NCBI GenBank assembly: GCA_003193815.1
Contig: PSPB01000091.1
Span: 1-5,498, forward strand
From: Methanobacteriota archaeon
Lineage (GTDB): Archaea > Thermoplasmatota > Poseidoniia > MGIII > CG-Epi1
Direction of reading: 5' to 3'
DNA length: 5,498 nucleotides
Part shown: piece after piece, positions 1 to 5,316 of the stretch
Numbering within the stretch: position 1 is the first letter of the stretch
Layout of the letters: each line of letters begins with the position of its first letter
Translations under genes and position numbers: made by a program
The notes under the pieces: generated by a model
Told to the model about the DNA's origin: nothing
Seen by the model: the letters and a program-made list of their open reading frames with translations, nothing else
Database searches by the model: none

Positions 1-1
1 G

Positions 2-9
2 TATATAAA
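2..9 (-). promoter_or_regulatory. TATA-box-like element just downstream of purN
   Basis: Read on the minus strand this is TTTATATA, a close match to the archaeal TATA-box consensus, in a short AT-rich patch after the purN stop codon. A box centred near base 6 would place transcription start about 25 bases to the left, outside the window, so it may serve another minus-strand gene there. The element also reads TATATAAA on the plus strand, so direction is uncertain, but the plus-strand side contains only purN in antisense. It could also be part of an AT-rich terminator for purN. Confidence 0.35.
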
Positions 10-17
10 TCTACAGG

Positions 18-626
18 CTATTTTTCGGGCAGAATCCAGACGGTGGTGCCCTCAACTTTGAGCCGCCCCGCCGCAAGCAGTCGCACTACTTCCGGCAGCA
101 GCCGGTGCTCATGCGGCAGGATGCGCGCCGCGAGCGATTCCTCGGTGTCGTCCGGCAGGACCGGGATCGCCTGCTGCAGGATGACCGGGCCGGTGTCGAT
201 TCCGTCATCGACGAAATGCGCTGAGCAGCCGCTCTCGCTGGCGCCGGCTGCCAATGCGTCCCGATGCGCGTGCGCGCCGGGGAAGAGCGGCAGCAGCGCC
301 GGATGGATATTCAGGATGCGGTGGCGGAAGGCGGCAATAAACTCCGGCGTCAGCAGCCGCATGAACCCTGCCAGCACGACCGCCTCGGTGCTGCAGTCGC
401 GTAGCACCGCCAGCGCGCGCCGGTCGAACTCGGCGCGCGCCATTACATCGGAGTCGATGAACTCCCAGGGAATGCCCGCCGCCTCGGCGCGTCCAATCGC
501 TTGCGCGTCGCGCTTGTTGACAATCAGCTGCACCAGCTCGGCGCCCGGCAACTCGCCCCGCGCGCGGGCATCGATGAGCGCTTGGAAGTTGCTGCCGCGT
601 CCCGACGCCATCACCGCAAAGCGCAT
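18..626 (-). CDS. purN: Phosphoribosylglycinamide formyltransferase, folate-dependent (GART)
   Basis: This cytoplasmic enzyme transfers a formyl group from 10-formyltetrahydrofolate to GAR, giving formyl-GAR, the third step of purine synthesis. The 202-residue protein has the usual PurN length (E. coli about 212). The N-terminal SGRGSN (residues 8-13) is the phosphate-binding loop. The catalytic residues align with E. coli without any offset: N106 and H108 in the NIHP motif, H137, and D144 in DTGPVI. The substrate loop LFPGAHAHRDAL follows the catalytic motif. The ATG start gives the hydrophobic first strand (MRFAVMASG) expected of the family, and translation ends at TAG. It lies 26 bases after the arfC stop on the same strand, so co-transcription is likely. 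No good Shine-Dalgarno sequence is visible, but an AT-rich patch 25 bases upstream could give a leaderless transcript. The gene looks intact and the family call is secure. Confidence 0.96.
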   Translation of the reverse strand: MRFAVMASGRGSNFQALIDARARGELPGAELVQLIVNKRDAQAIGRAEAAGIPWEFIDSDVMARAEFDRRALAVLRDCSTEAVVLAGFMRLLTPEFIAAFRHRILNIHPALLPLFPGAHAHRDALAAGASESGCSAHFVDDGIDTGPVILQQAIPVLPDDTEESLAARILPHEHRLLPEVVRLLAAGRLKVEGTTVWILPEK

Positions 627-647
627 TGTGGTGGCAGCGCCCCCGCG

Positions 648-654
648 CTAAATC
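648..654 (-). promoter_or_regulatory. Weak TATA-like patch ahead of purN
   Basis: The minus strand reads GATTTAG here, the only AT-rich patch in a very GC-rich stretch, centred 25 bases before the purN ATG at 626. That is the same spacing seen before arfC, panB and nuoA. It overlaps the arfC stop codon (TGA at 655-653), so it may only be the end of that gene. The match to a TATA consensus is poor. Confidence 0.25.
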
Positions 655-1291
655 AGCCGCGCCGCCAGCGGAGCAGTACACCGTCACCCAGCCGCTCGGT
701 ACTCTCAAGCACGAAGGCGTGCATCTCGGCCGGCGTCGCCGCACCGACGCCGCCGGCGATAGTCGGCGAAGTCACGCCGCCGATGAGCGTGTTGGCGACG
801 AACTGGGTGAACTCGTCCCACAGCCCCGAAGTCAGGAACGACCAGAGCACTGTCTCGCCGCCTTCGACCAGCACCTTGCGCACCCCTCGCACATGGAGCA
901 GCTCCAGCAGTTGCGCCAAGTCTACCGCGCCGTTACCGCACGCGACCACTTCTGCGCCGCGCAGATCCCGTCGCCGCGGCCGGCTACCGGTGGCGACCAG
1001 CGTTGGCGCGTCGCCCTGCAGCACCCGCGCCGAGCGCGGTGTCCGCAGCGTCGTGTCAAGCACCACTCGTAGCGGGCTCTCGCCTTCAGCCAGCGCCGTG
1101 TCAAGCAATAACCGCGGGTCATCCTGCAACACGGTGCCAATGCCGACAATGACGGCATCGCACTCCGCCCGCAGCGCGTGCACCCGTTGGTGGTCGGCGT
1201 CGCACGAGAGTCGCACCGGCCGCCGGTTCGCCAGCGCAATCTTCCCGTCGAGCGACGCGGCGCAGTTCACGATAACATATGGCCGTTCCAC
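653..1291 (-). CDS. arfC: 2,5-diamino-6-ribosylamino-pyrimidinone 5'-phosphate reductase (archaeal RibD/RIB7 type)
   Basis: This enzyme uses NAD(P)H to reduce the ribosyl side chain of the diaminopyrimidinone phosphate to ribityl, an early step of archaeal riboflavin synthesis and so of FAD and F420 precursors. The 212-residue protein is a single RibD C-terminal (dihydrofolate-reductase-like) domain with no N-terminal deaminase, as in the Methanocaldococcus MJ0671 type. Diagnostic motifs are SLDGKIA (13-19), VIVGIGTVLQDDPRL (47-61), the nucleotide-binding VEGGETVLW (142-150) and LIGG (169-172). The start is a GTG at 1291-1289: the protein begins directly with the family's first strand (RPYVIVN), and a TATA-like box lies 25 bases upstream, which suggests a leaderless message. 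There is no Shine-Dalgarno sequence before it. purN follows after 26 bases. An unusual GCGTAG repeat cluster lies just upstream. The gene appears intact. Confidence 0.93.
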   Translation of the reverse strand: MERPYVIVNCAASLDGKIALANRRPVRLSCDADHQRVHALRAECDAVIVGIGTVLQDDPRLLLDTALAEGESPLRVVLDTTLRTPRSARVLQGDAPTLVATGSRPRRRDLRGAEVVACGNGAVDLAQLLELLHVRGVRKVLVEGGETVLWSFLTSGLWDEFTQFVANTLIGGVTSPTIAGGVGAATPAEMHAFVLESTERLGDGVLLRWRRG

Positions 1292-1296
1292 GCGCC

Positions 1297-1348
1297 GCGT
1301 AGCAGGCAGGGAGTTATAGGTGATGCGTAGCTACGCGGATATGCGTAG
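1297..1348. repeat. Cluster of four GCGTAG hexamers with a 12-base perfect palindrome
   Basis: GCGTAG occurs at 1297-1302, 1325-1330 and 1343-1348, and its complement CTACGC at 1331-1336. The second copy and the inverted copy abut to make the perfect palindrome GCGTAGCTACGC (1325-1336). The inverted copy can instead pair with the third copy around a six-base loop (GGATAT, 1337-1342). ATGCGTAG is directly repeated at 1323-1330 and 1341-1348, 18 bases apart. The palindrome sits immediately upstream of the arfC TATA-like box (minus strand), a position suited to a transcription-factor operator. The function is inferred from position only. Confidence 0.5.
1313..1320 (-). promoter_or_regulatory. 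TATA-like box of arfC
   Basis: The minus strand reads CCTATAAC. Its centre lies about 25 bases before the GTG of arfC at 1291, so transcription would start at or next to the start codon, giving a leaderless mRNA. The repeat palindrome at 1325-1336 begins five bases upstream of it, overlapping the BRE/activator position. Confidence 0.5.
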
Positions 1349-1390
1349 TTCACTCAGTCAGAAATTCCTGAACCACATCCTGCCCAGCCA

Positions 1391-1495
1391 CTAGACGCCG
1401 AGCCAGTAGAGCAGTAGGCCGGGAGGGCCGAGGATGTGGCCGGCTGCGACGGGGATGACCGTCAGCACGCCGTGTGGGGACGCGCCCGCCGTCAC
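1391..1495 (-). CDS. Possible small hydrophobic peptide (34 aa) or gene remnant
   Basis: A GTG at 1495-1493 overlaps the TGA stop of the JAMM gene in a GTGA arrangement, typical of translationally coupled genes. It opens a 34-residue frame ending in TAG at 1393-1391. The product is mostly hydrophobic, with a single possible membrane segment (about residues 10-32) and a C-terminal GPPGLLLYWLGV that resembles the end of a helix from a small membrane protein. I recognise no family. It could be a real small protein, the tail of a decayed membrane-protein gene, or chance in GC-rich DNA. Apart from this frame, the roughly 200 bases between the JAMM and arfC genes hold only the arfC promoter and repeats. 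Confidence 0.25.
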   Translation of the reverse strand: MTAGASPHGVLTVIPVAAGHILGPPGLLLYWLGV

Positions 1496-1869
1496 TCGAG
1501 TACTTCCAGCGCGACCGGTTCGCCACGGAAGTTGTAGGTGGCCCACGACCGGCGGTCGTAGGGGTAGGCGCAGATGATGTGGGTCGTGCCGAACTTCTGG
1601 AACAGGTGCAGGTCTGCATCAGACCAGCGGTTGTCTGGAATAGGGTGTGAGTGGACTATACCGCAGATAGACCAGTCGACGGGGAGCATGTGCAGCGGCA
1701 GGATGGCGTGCTCGTCGCCGGCGATGCCGCCCGGCAGCGGCAGCAGCTCGGTGATGATATTGCCTTCCTGCCGCAGGACCGCCGCGAACTCGTAAGGGTG
1801 CTGGTCGCGGGAGCACTCGCAGATGAGGTCGAGCAGCTCGCCCCGGATGGCGGTCGGCGCTGTTGCCAT
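1492..1869 (-). CDS. JAMM/MPN+ domain zinc metalloprotease (putative SAMP isopeptidase)
   Basis: A compact 125-residue single-domain protein with a complete JAMM signature: E27 (in HPYEFA), then H73-S-H75-P, then S83 and D86, matching the pattern HxHPx6SxxD. H73, H75 and D86 are the expected zinc ligands, E27 the general acid/base and S83 the oxyanion-stabilising residue. Archaeal members such as HvJAMM1 cleave ubiquitin-like SAMP modifiers from target lysines, and others act on sulfur-carrier proteins. Which applies here is inference, since no modifier gene is in view. The ATG (1869-1867) follows the panB TGA with no gap, so it is very probably translated by reinitiation or coupling on the panB message. 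No clear Shine-Dalgarno is seen. The size is near the minimum for the catalytic core, with no extra domain. The family is secure, the substrate unknown. Confidence 0.88.
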   Translation of the reverse strand: MATAPTAIRGELLDLICECSRDQHPYEFAAVLRQEGNIITELLPLPGGIAGDEHAILPLHMLPVDWSICGIVHSHPIPDNRWSDADLHLFQKFGTTHIICAYPYDRRSWATYNFRGEPVALEVLE

Positions 1870-2683
1870 TCAGTAGGATTCCCGCTCGGTCGGGAACTTG
1901 CCGCCGCGCACGTCGCCGACGTATTGCGCGATGGCCGACTGGATATCCTTTTCGAGGTCGAGGTAGCGCCGCAGGAAGCGCGGAGAGAAATCCTGCGTTA
2001 TGCCGAGCATGTCGTGCAGCACCAGCACCTGCCCGTCGCAGTCGGGGCCGGCGCCGATGCCGATGGTCGGCACCGAAATTGCAGCGCTCACCTTCTTCGC
2101 GAGGGTCGCCGGAATCTTCTCGAGCACGATGGCGAAGCAGCCCGCCTGCTCGAGGTGCTTCGCGTCCGCCAGCAGCTTCTGCGCTTCGGCCTTCTCGCGG
2201 GCGCGGACAGTGTAGGTGCCGAACTTGTAGATGGATTGCGGCGTCAGACCCAAATGACCCATGACCGGGATGCCGGCGGTCAGGATGCGCTCGACCGACT
2301 CGCCCACTTCGGCGCCGCCCTCCAGTTTCACGGCGTGCGCGCCTGATTTTCATGATGCGAATTGACGATTCCAGCGCCGCCTTCGAGTCGCCCTGGTAAG
2401 TGCCGAACGGCAGGTCGACGACGACCAGTGCGCGCTGCGCCCCTTTGACGACGCCGCTGGCGTGGTAAATCATCTGGTCGAGCGTGATGGGGATGGTGGT
2501 CTCGTTGCCCGCCATCACGTTGGAGGCGGAATCGCCGACGAGGATGACGTCCACCCCGGCGCCATCGACCAGCCGCGCCAGCGAATAATCGTAGGCGGTC
2601 AGCATCGCGATTTTCTCGCCATCCTGCTTCATCGTCTGCAGCGTATTGGTGGTTATGCGGCGGGCGTCGCTAGCGGGTGCCAT
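1870..2683 (-). CDS. panB: 3-methyl-2-oxobutanoate hydroxymethyltransferase (ketopantoate synthase), frameshifted
   Basis: PanB adds hydroxymethyl from 5,10-methylene-tetrahydrofolate (or an archaeal pterin equivalent) to 2-oxoisovalerate, making ketopantoate for CoA. The coding sequence is split between two frames. The first runs from ATG 2683 to an A4 run on the minus strand (2350-2347); the second continues to TGA at 1872-1870. Removing one A joins them as [14 protein letters not shown], the exact family sequence, and gives 270 residues (E. coli 264). In the repaired protein the metal and catalytic residues are all present: D51 (LVGDS), D90 (VVDLPF), K119 and E121 (KLEGG), and E188 (VLEKIP). 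GHLGLTPQS and IGIGAG are also intact. Unrepaired, the first frame would read on into the JAMM gene to 1619. The clean join suggests a sequencing or assembly error, or a very recent mutation. A TATA-like box lies 24-25 bases before the ATG; a G-rich tract (2684-2699) lies between. The JAMM gene follows directly. Confidence 0.9.
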
Positions 2684-2703
2684 GCCTGCCCCCCACCCCG
2701 GGG

Positions 2704-2718
2704 ATTTATTACGGTTCG
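2704..2718 (-). promoter_or_regulatory. panB promoter: CGAAC + TATA-like box
   Basis: The minus strand reads CGAAC (2718-2714), two bases, then TAATAAAT (2711-2704). The AT-rich box is centred 24-25 bases before the panB ATG at 2683, placing the transcription start at or beside the start codon. CGAAC occupies the position of an archaeal BRE (TFB recognition element). The same CGAAC-N2-box arrangement appears on the opposite strand for nuoA. Confidence 0.6.
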
Positions 2719-2731
2719 CTGCCGCCGACCC

Positions 2732-2746
2732 CGAACGCTTTTTATA
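2732..2746 (+). promoter_or_regulatory. nuo operon promoter: CGAAC + TATA-like box
   Basis: CGAAC (2732-2736), two bases, then TTTTTATA (2739-2746). The box centre is 25 bases before the GTG of nuoA at 2768, consistent with a leaderless transcript. It faces away from the panB promoter, with 27 bases between the two AT-rich boxes, so TFB/TBP or a regulator bound between them could affect both directions. Confidence 0.62.
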
Positions 2747-2767
2747 CTGTTGCTGCACGGGGGCGCC

Positions 2768-3127
2768 GTGCTCGGTCACGACTATATCCCAATCGGGATT
2801 TTCGCGGTCATTGCGCTCATGTTCCCGCTGATGAATTTCTTCATGAGTCGCTTCTTCCGGCCCGACTACGGGAACCCCCTGAAGCGCTCTACTTATGAGT
2901 GCGGTGAAACGCCGGTCGGCGAGGCGCACATCCAGTTCCATTTCCAGTATTACATGTTCGCTATCCTCTTCGTGGTCTTTGACCTCGTCGTCGTTTTCCT
3001 GATGCTGTGGGTGCTGGTCTACACCAGCCTCGACACCAGTGCCAAGCTGGTGATGTTCCTCTTCGTCGGGATGACCCTGCTCGCACTCTACTACGCGTTG
3101 AAGAAGGAGGAGGTTATCTGGATATGA
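2768..3127 (+). CDS. nuoA: NADH-quinone/F420H2-type complex I subunit A
   Basis: A small membrane-arm subunit of complex I that flanks the quinone channel and couples quinone chemistry to proton pumping. The 119-residue product has three predicted membrane helices (about 7-29, 61-85 and 92-110) and the family signature [11 protein letters not shown] (43-53) followed by the FD pair (71-72). A GTG start at 2768 is chosen because the protein then begins just before helix 1 ([12 protein letters not shown]) as in the family, and because a TATA-like box lies 25 bases upstream; the open frame extends further upstream but would include the promoter. The usual FD-x-E and PW positions are here FDLV (E replaced by V74) and LW (P replaced by L80). 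It is the first gene of the operon, and its TGA overlaps the nuoB ATG (ATGA). Subunit identity is secure, the electron donor is unknown. Confidence 0.92.
   Translation: MLGHDYIPIGIFAVIALMFPLMNFFMSRFFRPDYGNPLKRSTYECGETPVGEAHIQFHFQYYMFAILFVVFDLVVVFLMLWVLVYTSLDTSAKLVMFLFVGMTLLALYYALKKEEVIWI
3104..3113 (+). promoter_or_regulatory. Shine-Dalgarno sequence of nuoB
   Basis: AAGGAGGAGG inside the end of nuoA lies 10 bases before the nuoB ATG at 3124. This strong site supports that start, although the open frame extends upstream to about 3007, and it contrasts with the apparently leaderless nuoA. Confidence 0.6.
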
Positions 3128-3765
3128 GCCGGCAACAGGTGCGCGGCAACCCCCGCATGCGCAAGGGCCTCGGTTCGCGTACCAGCGACCCGGCCACGAT
3201 GATGGAAGACCCCCCGTCAGGCGACTGGCTGACGCTGCGCTCCGACCAGTTCCTGAACTGGGTCGATGACGCCGTCTACAATATTGCCGAGAAGACCGGC
3301 ATCCGCGACGTGGTCAATCGCGTCACGCGCCCGATTTTCAACTGGGGGCTGCGCTATTCGCCCTGGCCGCTCCATCTCGGCATCATGTGCTGCGCGCTCG
3401 AGATGGGCGCTGCCGGTGGCCCCGACCACGACTCCGAGCGCATGGGAGTGGTCTACCGCTCCTCGCCACGCCAGTGTGATATTCTGATTGTAAATGGCCC
3501 GGTCTGCGAGAAACTGCGCCCCAAGCTGAAGACATTATACGAGCAGATGGCCGACCCGAAGTGGGTCATCGCGATGGGTGAGTGCGCCATCGGCGGCGGC
3601 CCTTACTGGGATTCCTATTCGGTCGTCGCGGGTGCGGACACCTTCATGCCCGTGGACGTTTACATTCCCGGCTGCCCGGTCCGACCCGAGGCGCTGATGC
3701 ACGGTTTCCTGACGCTTCAGAAGAAGATTCGCGAGAAGGAACCAGGATATTTCCTGAGGCGTTGA
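3124..3765 (+). CDS. nuoB: Complex I subunit B (N2 iron-sulfur cluster subunit)
   Basis: A peripheral-arm subunit that carries the last 4Fe-4S cluster, N2, which reduces quinone at the NuoB/NuoD interface. The 213-residue protein shows all four cluster ligands: the tandem C89-C90 (IMCCALEMG), C154 ([11 protein letters not shown]) and C184 ([13 protein letters not shown]). [15 protein letters not shown] (113-127) is the conserved core strand. There is an additional cysteine, C128, where the family commonly has a non-cysteine residue, and a charged N-terminal extension of about 35 residues before the conserved region. The ATG overlaps the nuoA stop and has a strong Shine-Dalgarno. nuoC follows after one base. 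F420H2-type (FpoB) and Nuo-type subunits cannot be separated from this sequence alone. Confidence 0.95.
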   Translation: MSRQQVRGNPRMRKGLGSRTSDPATMMEDPPSGDWLTLRSDQFLNWVDDAVYNIAEKTGIRDVVNRVTRPIFNWGLRYSPWPLHLGIMCCALEMGAAGGPDHDSERMGVVYRSSPRQCDILIVNGPVCEKLRPKLKTLYEQMADPKWVIAMGECAIGGGPYWDSYSVVAGADTFMPVDVYIPGCPVRPEALMHGFLTLQKKIREKEPGYFLRR

Positions 3766-3766
3766 A

Positions 3767-4222
3767 ATGGAAACCGGGCAACTCGTCCAGCAACTTACAC
3801 AGCACGATGGCGCCAGCGACGGCTCGGTGCTGCGCTCTAACGTCGGCCGCATTTCGATTACCCGCGAGGCAAGCCATTCGTTTTTCAGCACGCTGAAAAA
3901 CGACTTCGGCTTTGACCACTGCTCGCTGATTTCGGCGGTTGATAACCAGACCGGCTTCGAGCTAGTCTACCATTTCTCGATTGTCGATGCGGCGGGACAG
4001 ATGCTCGAAGTCCACATTGACCTGCCACGCGACACTCCCACCGTTGACTCAATCACCCACCTGTGGGGCGGCGCCGACTGGCACGAGCGCGAAGCATACG
4101 ACCTGATGGGCATCTACTTCATCGGCCACCCCGACCTGAAGCGAGTGCTGTTGCCGGATGGCTTTGCAGGGCACCCTCTGCGCAAAGATTACGTCTACGA
4201 GATTCATGAGGAGGAGTGGTAA
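3767..4222 (+). CDS. nuoC: Complex I subunit C (30 kDa type)
   Basis: A peripheral-arm subunit that packs against NuoD and NuoB and helps assemble the quinone-reducing module; it has no cofactor. The 151-residue product carries the 30-kDa family signature [14 protein letters not shown] (103-116) followed by [11 protein letters not shown] (120-130) and GHPLRKDY (135-142). The first 30 residues are less conserved. The ATG at 3767 is one base after the nuoB TGA and has a modest GAGG (3756-3759) seven bases upstream. The TAA stop overlaps the nuoD ATG (TAATG). It is not fused to NuoD, unlike the NuoCD fusion of E. coli. The gene appears intact. Confidence 0.94.
   Translation: METGQLVQQLTQHDGASDGSVLRSNVGRISITREASHSFFSTLKNDFGFDHCSLISAVDNQTGFELVYHFSIVDAAGQMLEVHIDLPRDTPTVDSITHLWGGADWHEREAYDLMGIYFIGHPDLKRVLLPDGFAGHPLRKDYVYEIHEEEW
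4208..4216 (+). promoter_or_regulatory. Shine-Dalgarno sequence of nuoD
   Basis: GAGGAGGAG within the last nuoC codons ends five bases before the ATG at 4222. It favours that ATG over the in-frame GTG at 4216, which overlaps the site itself. Confidence 0.6.
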
Positions 4223-5316
4223 TGGCGGAAATGTGGATTCACATGGGCCCGCAACATCCGATGACCCACGGGTTGTGGAACCTGCGCATCAAGGTCAACG
4301 GCGAAACCATCACCGATGCTGTGCCTGAGCTGGGCTACCTGCACCGCTCGGTCGAGAAGATTGGCGAGCGCCGCAAGTACTTCATGAACACGACGCTCAC
4401 CGACCGGCTCTGCTACGCCAGCGCGATGACCTGGACCCACTGCTACTGCCTCGCAGCCGAGGAGCTGATGGGAGTCGTGGCGCCGCCCCGCGCGCAGTAT
4501 ATCCGCACGGCCGTGCTCGAGCTGCAGCGCATCGCCTCGCACCTGATGTGGCTCGGCGCCTACCTTCCCGATTTGGGATTGATTACCGGTTTCCTCTACG
4601 GCATGCGCGATCGCGAGATGTTCCTGAACCTGCTCGAAATCCCAAGCGGCGGGCGGCTGCTCTACAACTACGTCAAGATTGGCGGCGTCAAGCGTGACCT
4701 GCCGCCCGGCTTCGAAGCCAAGGCGGAGCGGGTGATGCAGACGCTCGAGCGGCGCTTGAAGGAATACGAAAACCTGTACGACAACTCGAAAATCTTCCGC
4801 ATGCGTAACGACGGCGTCGGCGTCTACAGCGCCAGCGACGCCATCAACTGGGGCATCACCGGCCCCAACCTGCGCAGTGCCGGGGTCCCGTTTGACCTGC
4901 GGCAGGCCGACTCCTACGATGCCTATCCTGAGCTGGACTTCGAGCCGGTCACCAACACGGCCGCTGGCGGCGGCAGTGACTGCTTCAGTCGCTACCGGCA
5001 GCGCGTCGATGAGATGCACCAGTCGATGGACCTCGTGCGCCAGGCACTGGCGAAGATGCCGGAAGGCAGGGTGATGGCCGACAGCGTCCCCCTGCGCGCC
5101 AGCGGCGAGGCGTTCCGGCGCACCGAGGATTCGCGGGGCGAGGCACTGATGTACCTCGTCGGGGACGGCAGCGACCGCCCCTATCGCTGGAAGATTCGCA
5201 GCCCCATGTTCACCACCGTTTCGGCGGCGCCGCATTTCCTGAAAGGCTACAAGGTGGCCGACGTGCCAGCCATCATGGGCAGCATTGACATGTGCATCGG
5301 GGAGACTGACAAATGA
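4222..5316 (+). CDS. nuoD: Complex I subunit D (49 kDa type, quinone-binding)
   Basis: A peripheral-arm subunit that, with NuoB, forms the quinone head-group site; it is related to the large subunit of NiFe hydrogenases. The 364-residue protein keeps the quinone-site residues in register with Thermus Nqo4 (constant offset of 22): H12 and H16 in GPQHPMTHG (9-17, corresponding to H34 and H38), Y65 (Y87) and D117 (D139). GYLHRSVEKI (38-47) and the C-terminal GSIDMCIGE (353-361) are also family motifs. The hydrogenase-type NiFe cysteine pairs are absent, as expected of complex I. A glycine-rich stretch (AAGGGSD, 247-253) lies where relatives have a short loop. ATG 4222 is preferred over GTG 4216 because of the Shine-Dalgarno and TAATG overlap. 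The TGA overlaps the next ATG (ATGA). The gene appears intact. Confidence 0.95.
   Translation: MAEMWIHMGPQHPMTHGLWNLRIKVNGETITDAVPELGYLHRSVEKIGERRKYFMNTTLTDRLCYASAMTWTHCYCLAAEELMGVVAPPRAQYIRTAVLELQRIASHLMWLGAYLPDLGLITGFLYGMRDREMFLNLLEIPSGGRLLYNYVKIGGVKRDLPPGFEAKAERVMQTLERRLKEYENLYDNSKIFRMRNDGVGVYSASDAINWGITGPNLRSAGVPFDLRQADSYDAYPELDFEPVTNTAAGGGSDCFSRYRQRVDEMHQSMDLVRQALAKMPEGRVMADSVPLRASGEAFRRTEDSRGEALMYLVGDGSDRPYRWKIRSPMFTTVSAAPHFLKGYKVADVPAIMGSIDMCIGETDK

Noticed and set aside
501..1319. 272-residue plus-strand open frame across purN and arfC
   Set aside because: Ser/Arg/Thr/Pro-rich translation with no domain, antisense to two well-supported genes.
1322..1350. CRISPR-like repeat or transposon end
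   Set aside because: The repeat unit is only 6-8 bases with irregular spacing; there are no spacers of constant length, no target duplication and no transposase nearby.
1350..1390. Transcription terminator after the JAMM gene
   Set aside because: No oligo-T run or stable GC hairpin followed by T was found on the minus strand in this interval; only short TTT runs occur.
1350..1619. 89-residue minus-strand open frame overlapping the JAMM gene
   Set aside because: Arg/Pro/Thr-rich out-of-frame reading of the JAMM 3' half, with no recognisable motif.
1651..2346. 231-residue plus-strand open frame opposite JAMM and panB
   Set aside because: Antisense shadow; both minus-strand genes have intact catalytic motifs, and this frame has none.
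1619..2941. 440-residue minus-strand open frame as one fusion protein
   Set aside because: Only the part from ATG 2683 to about 2347 is PanB. The N-terminal part crosses the promoter region and nuoA in antisense, and the C-terminal part is the out-of-frame reading after the frameshift.
4216..4221. GTG at 4216 as the nuoD start
   Set aside because: It overlaps the Shine-Dalgarno sequence; ATG 4222 has better spacing and the usual TAATG overlap.
4204..5235. 343-residue open frame on the minus strand opposite nuoD
   Set aside because: It is antisense to a strongly conserved NuoD; its His/Val/Ala/Gly/Arg-rich composition is typical of a shadow frame in GC-rich DNA, and no domain is recognisable.
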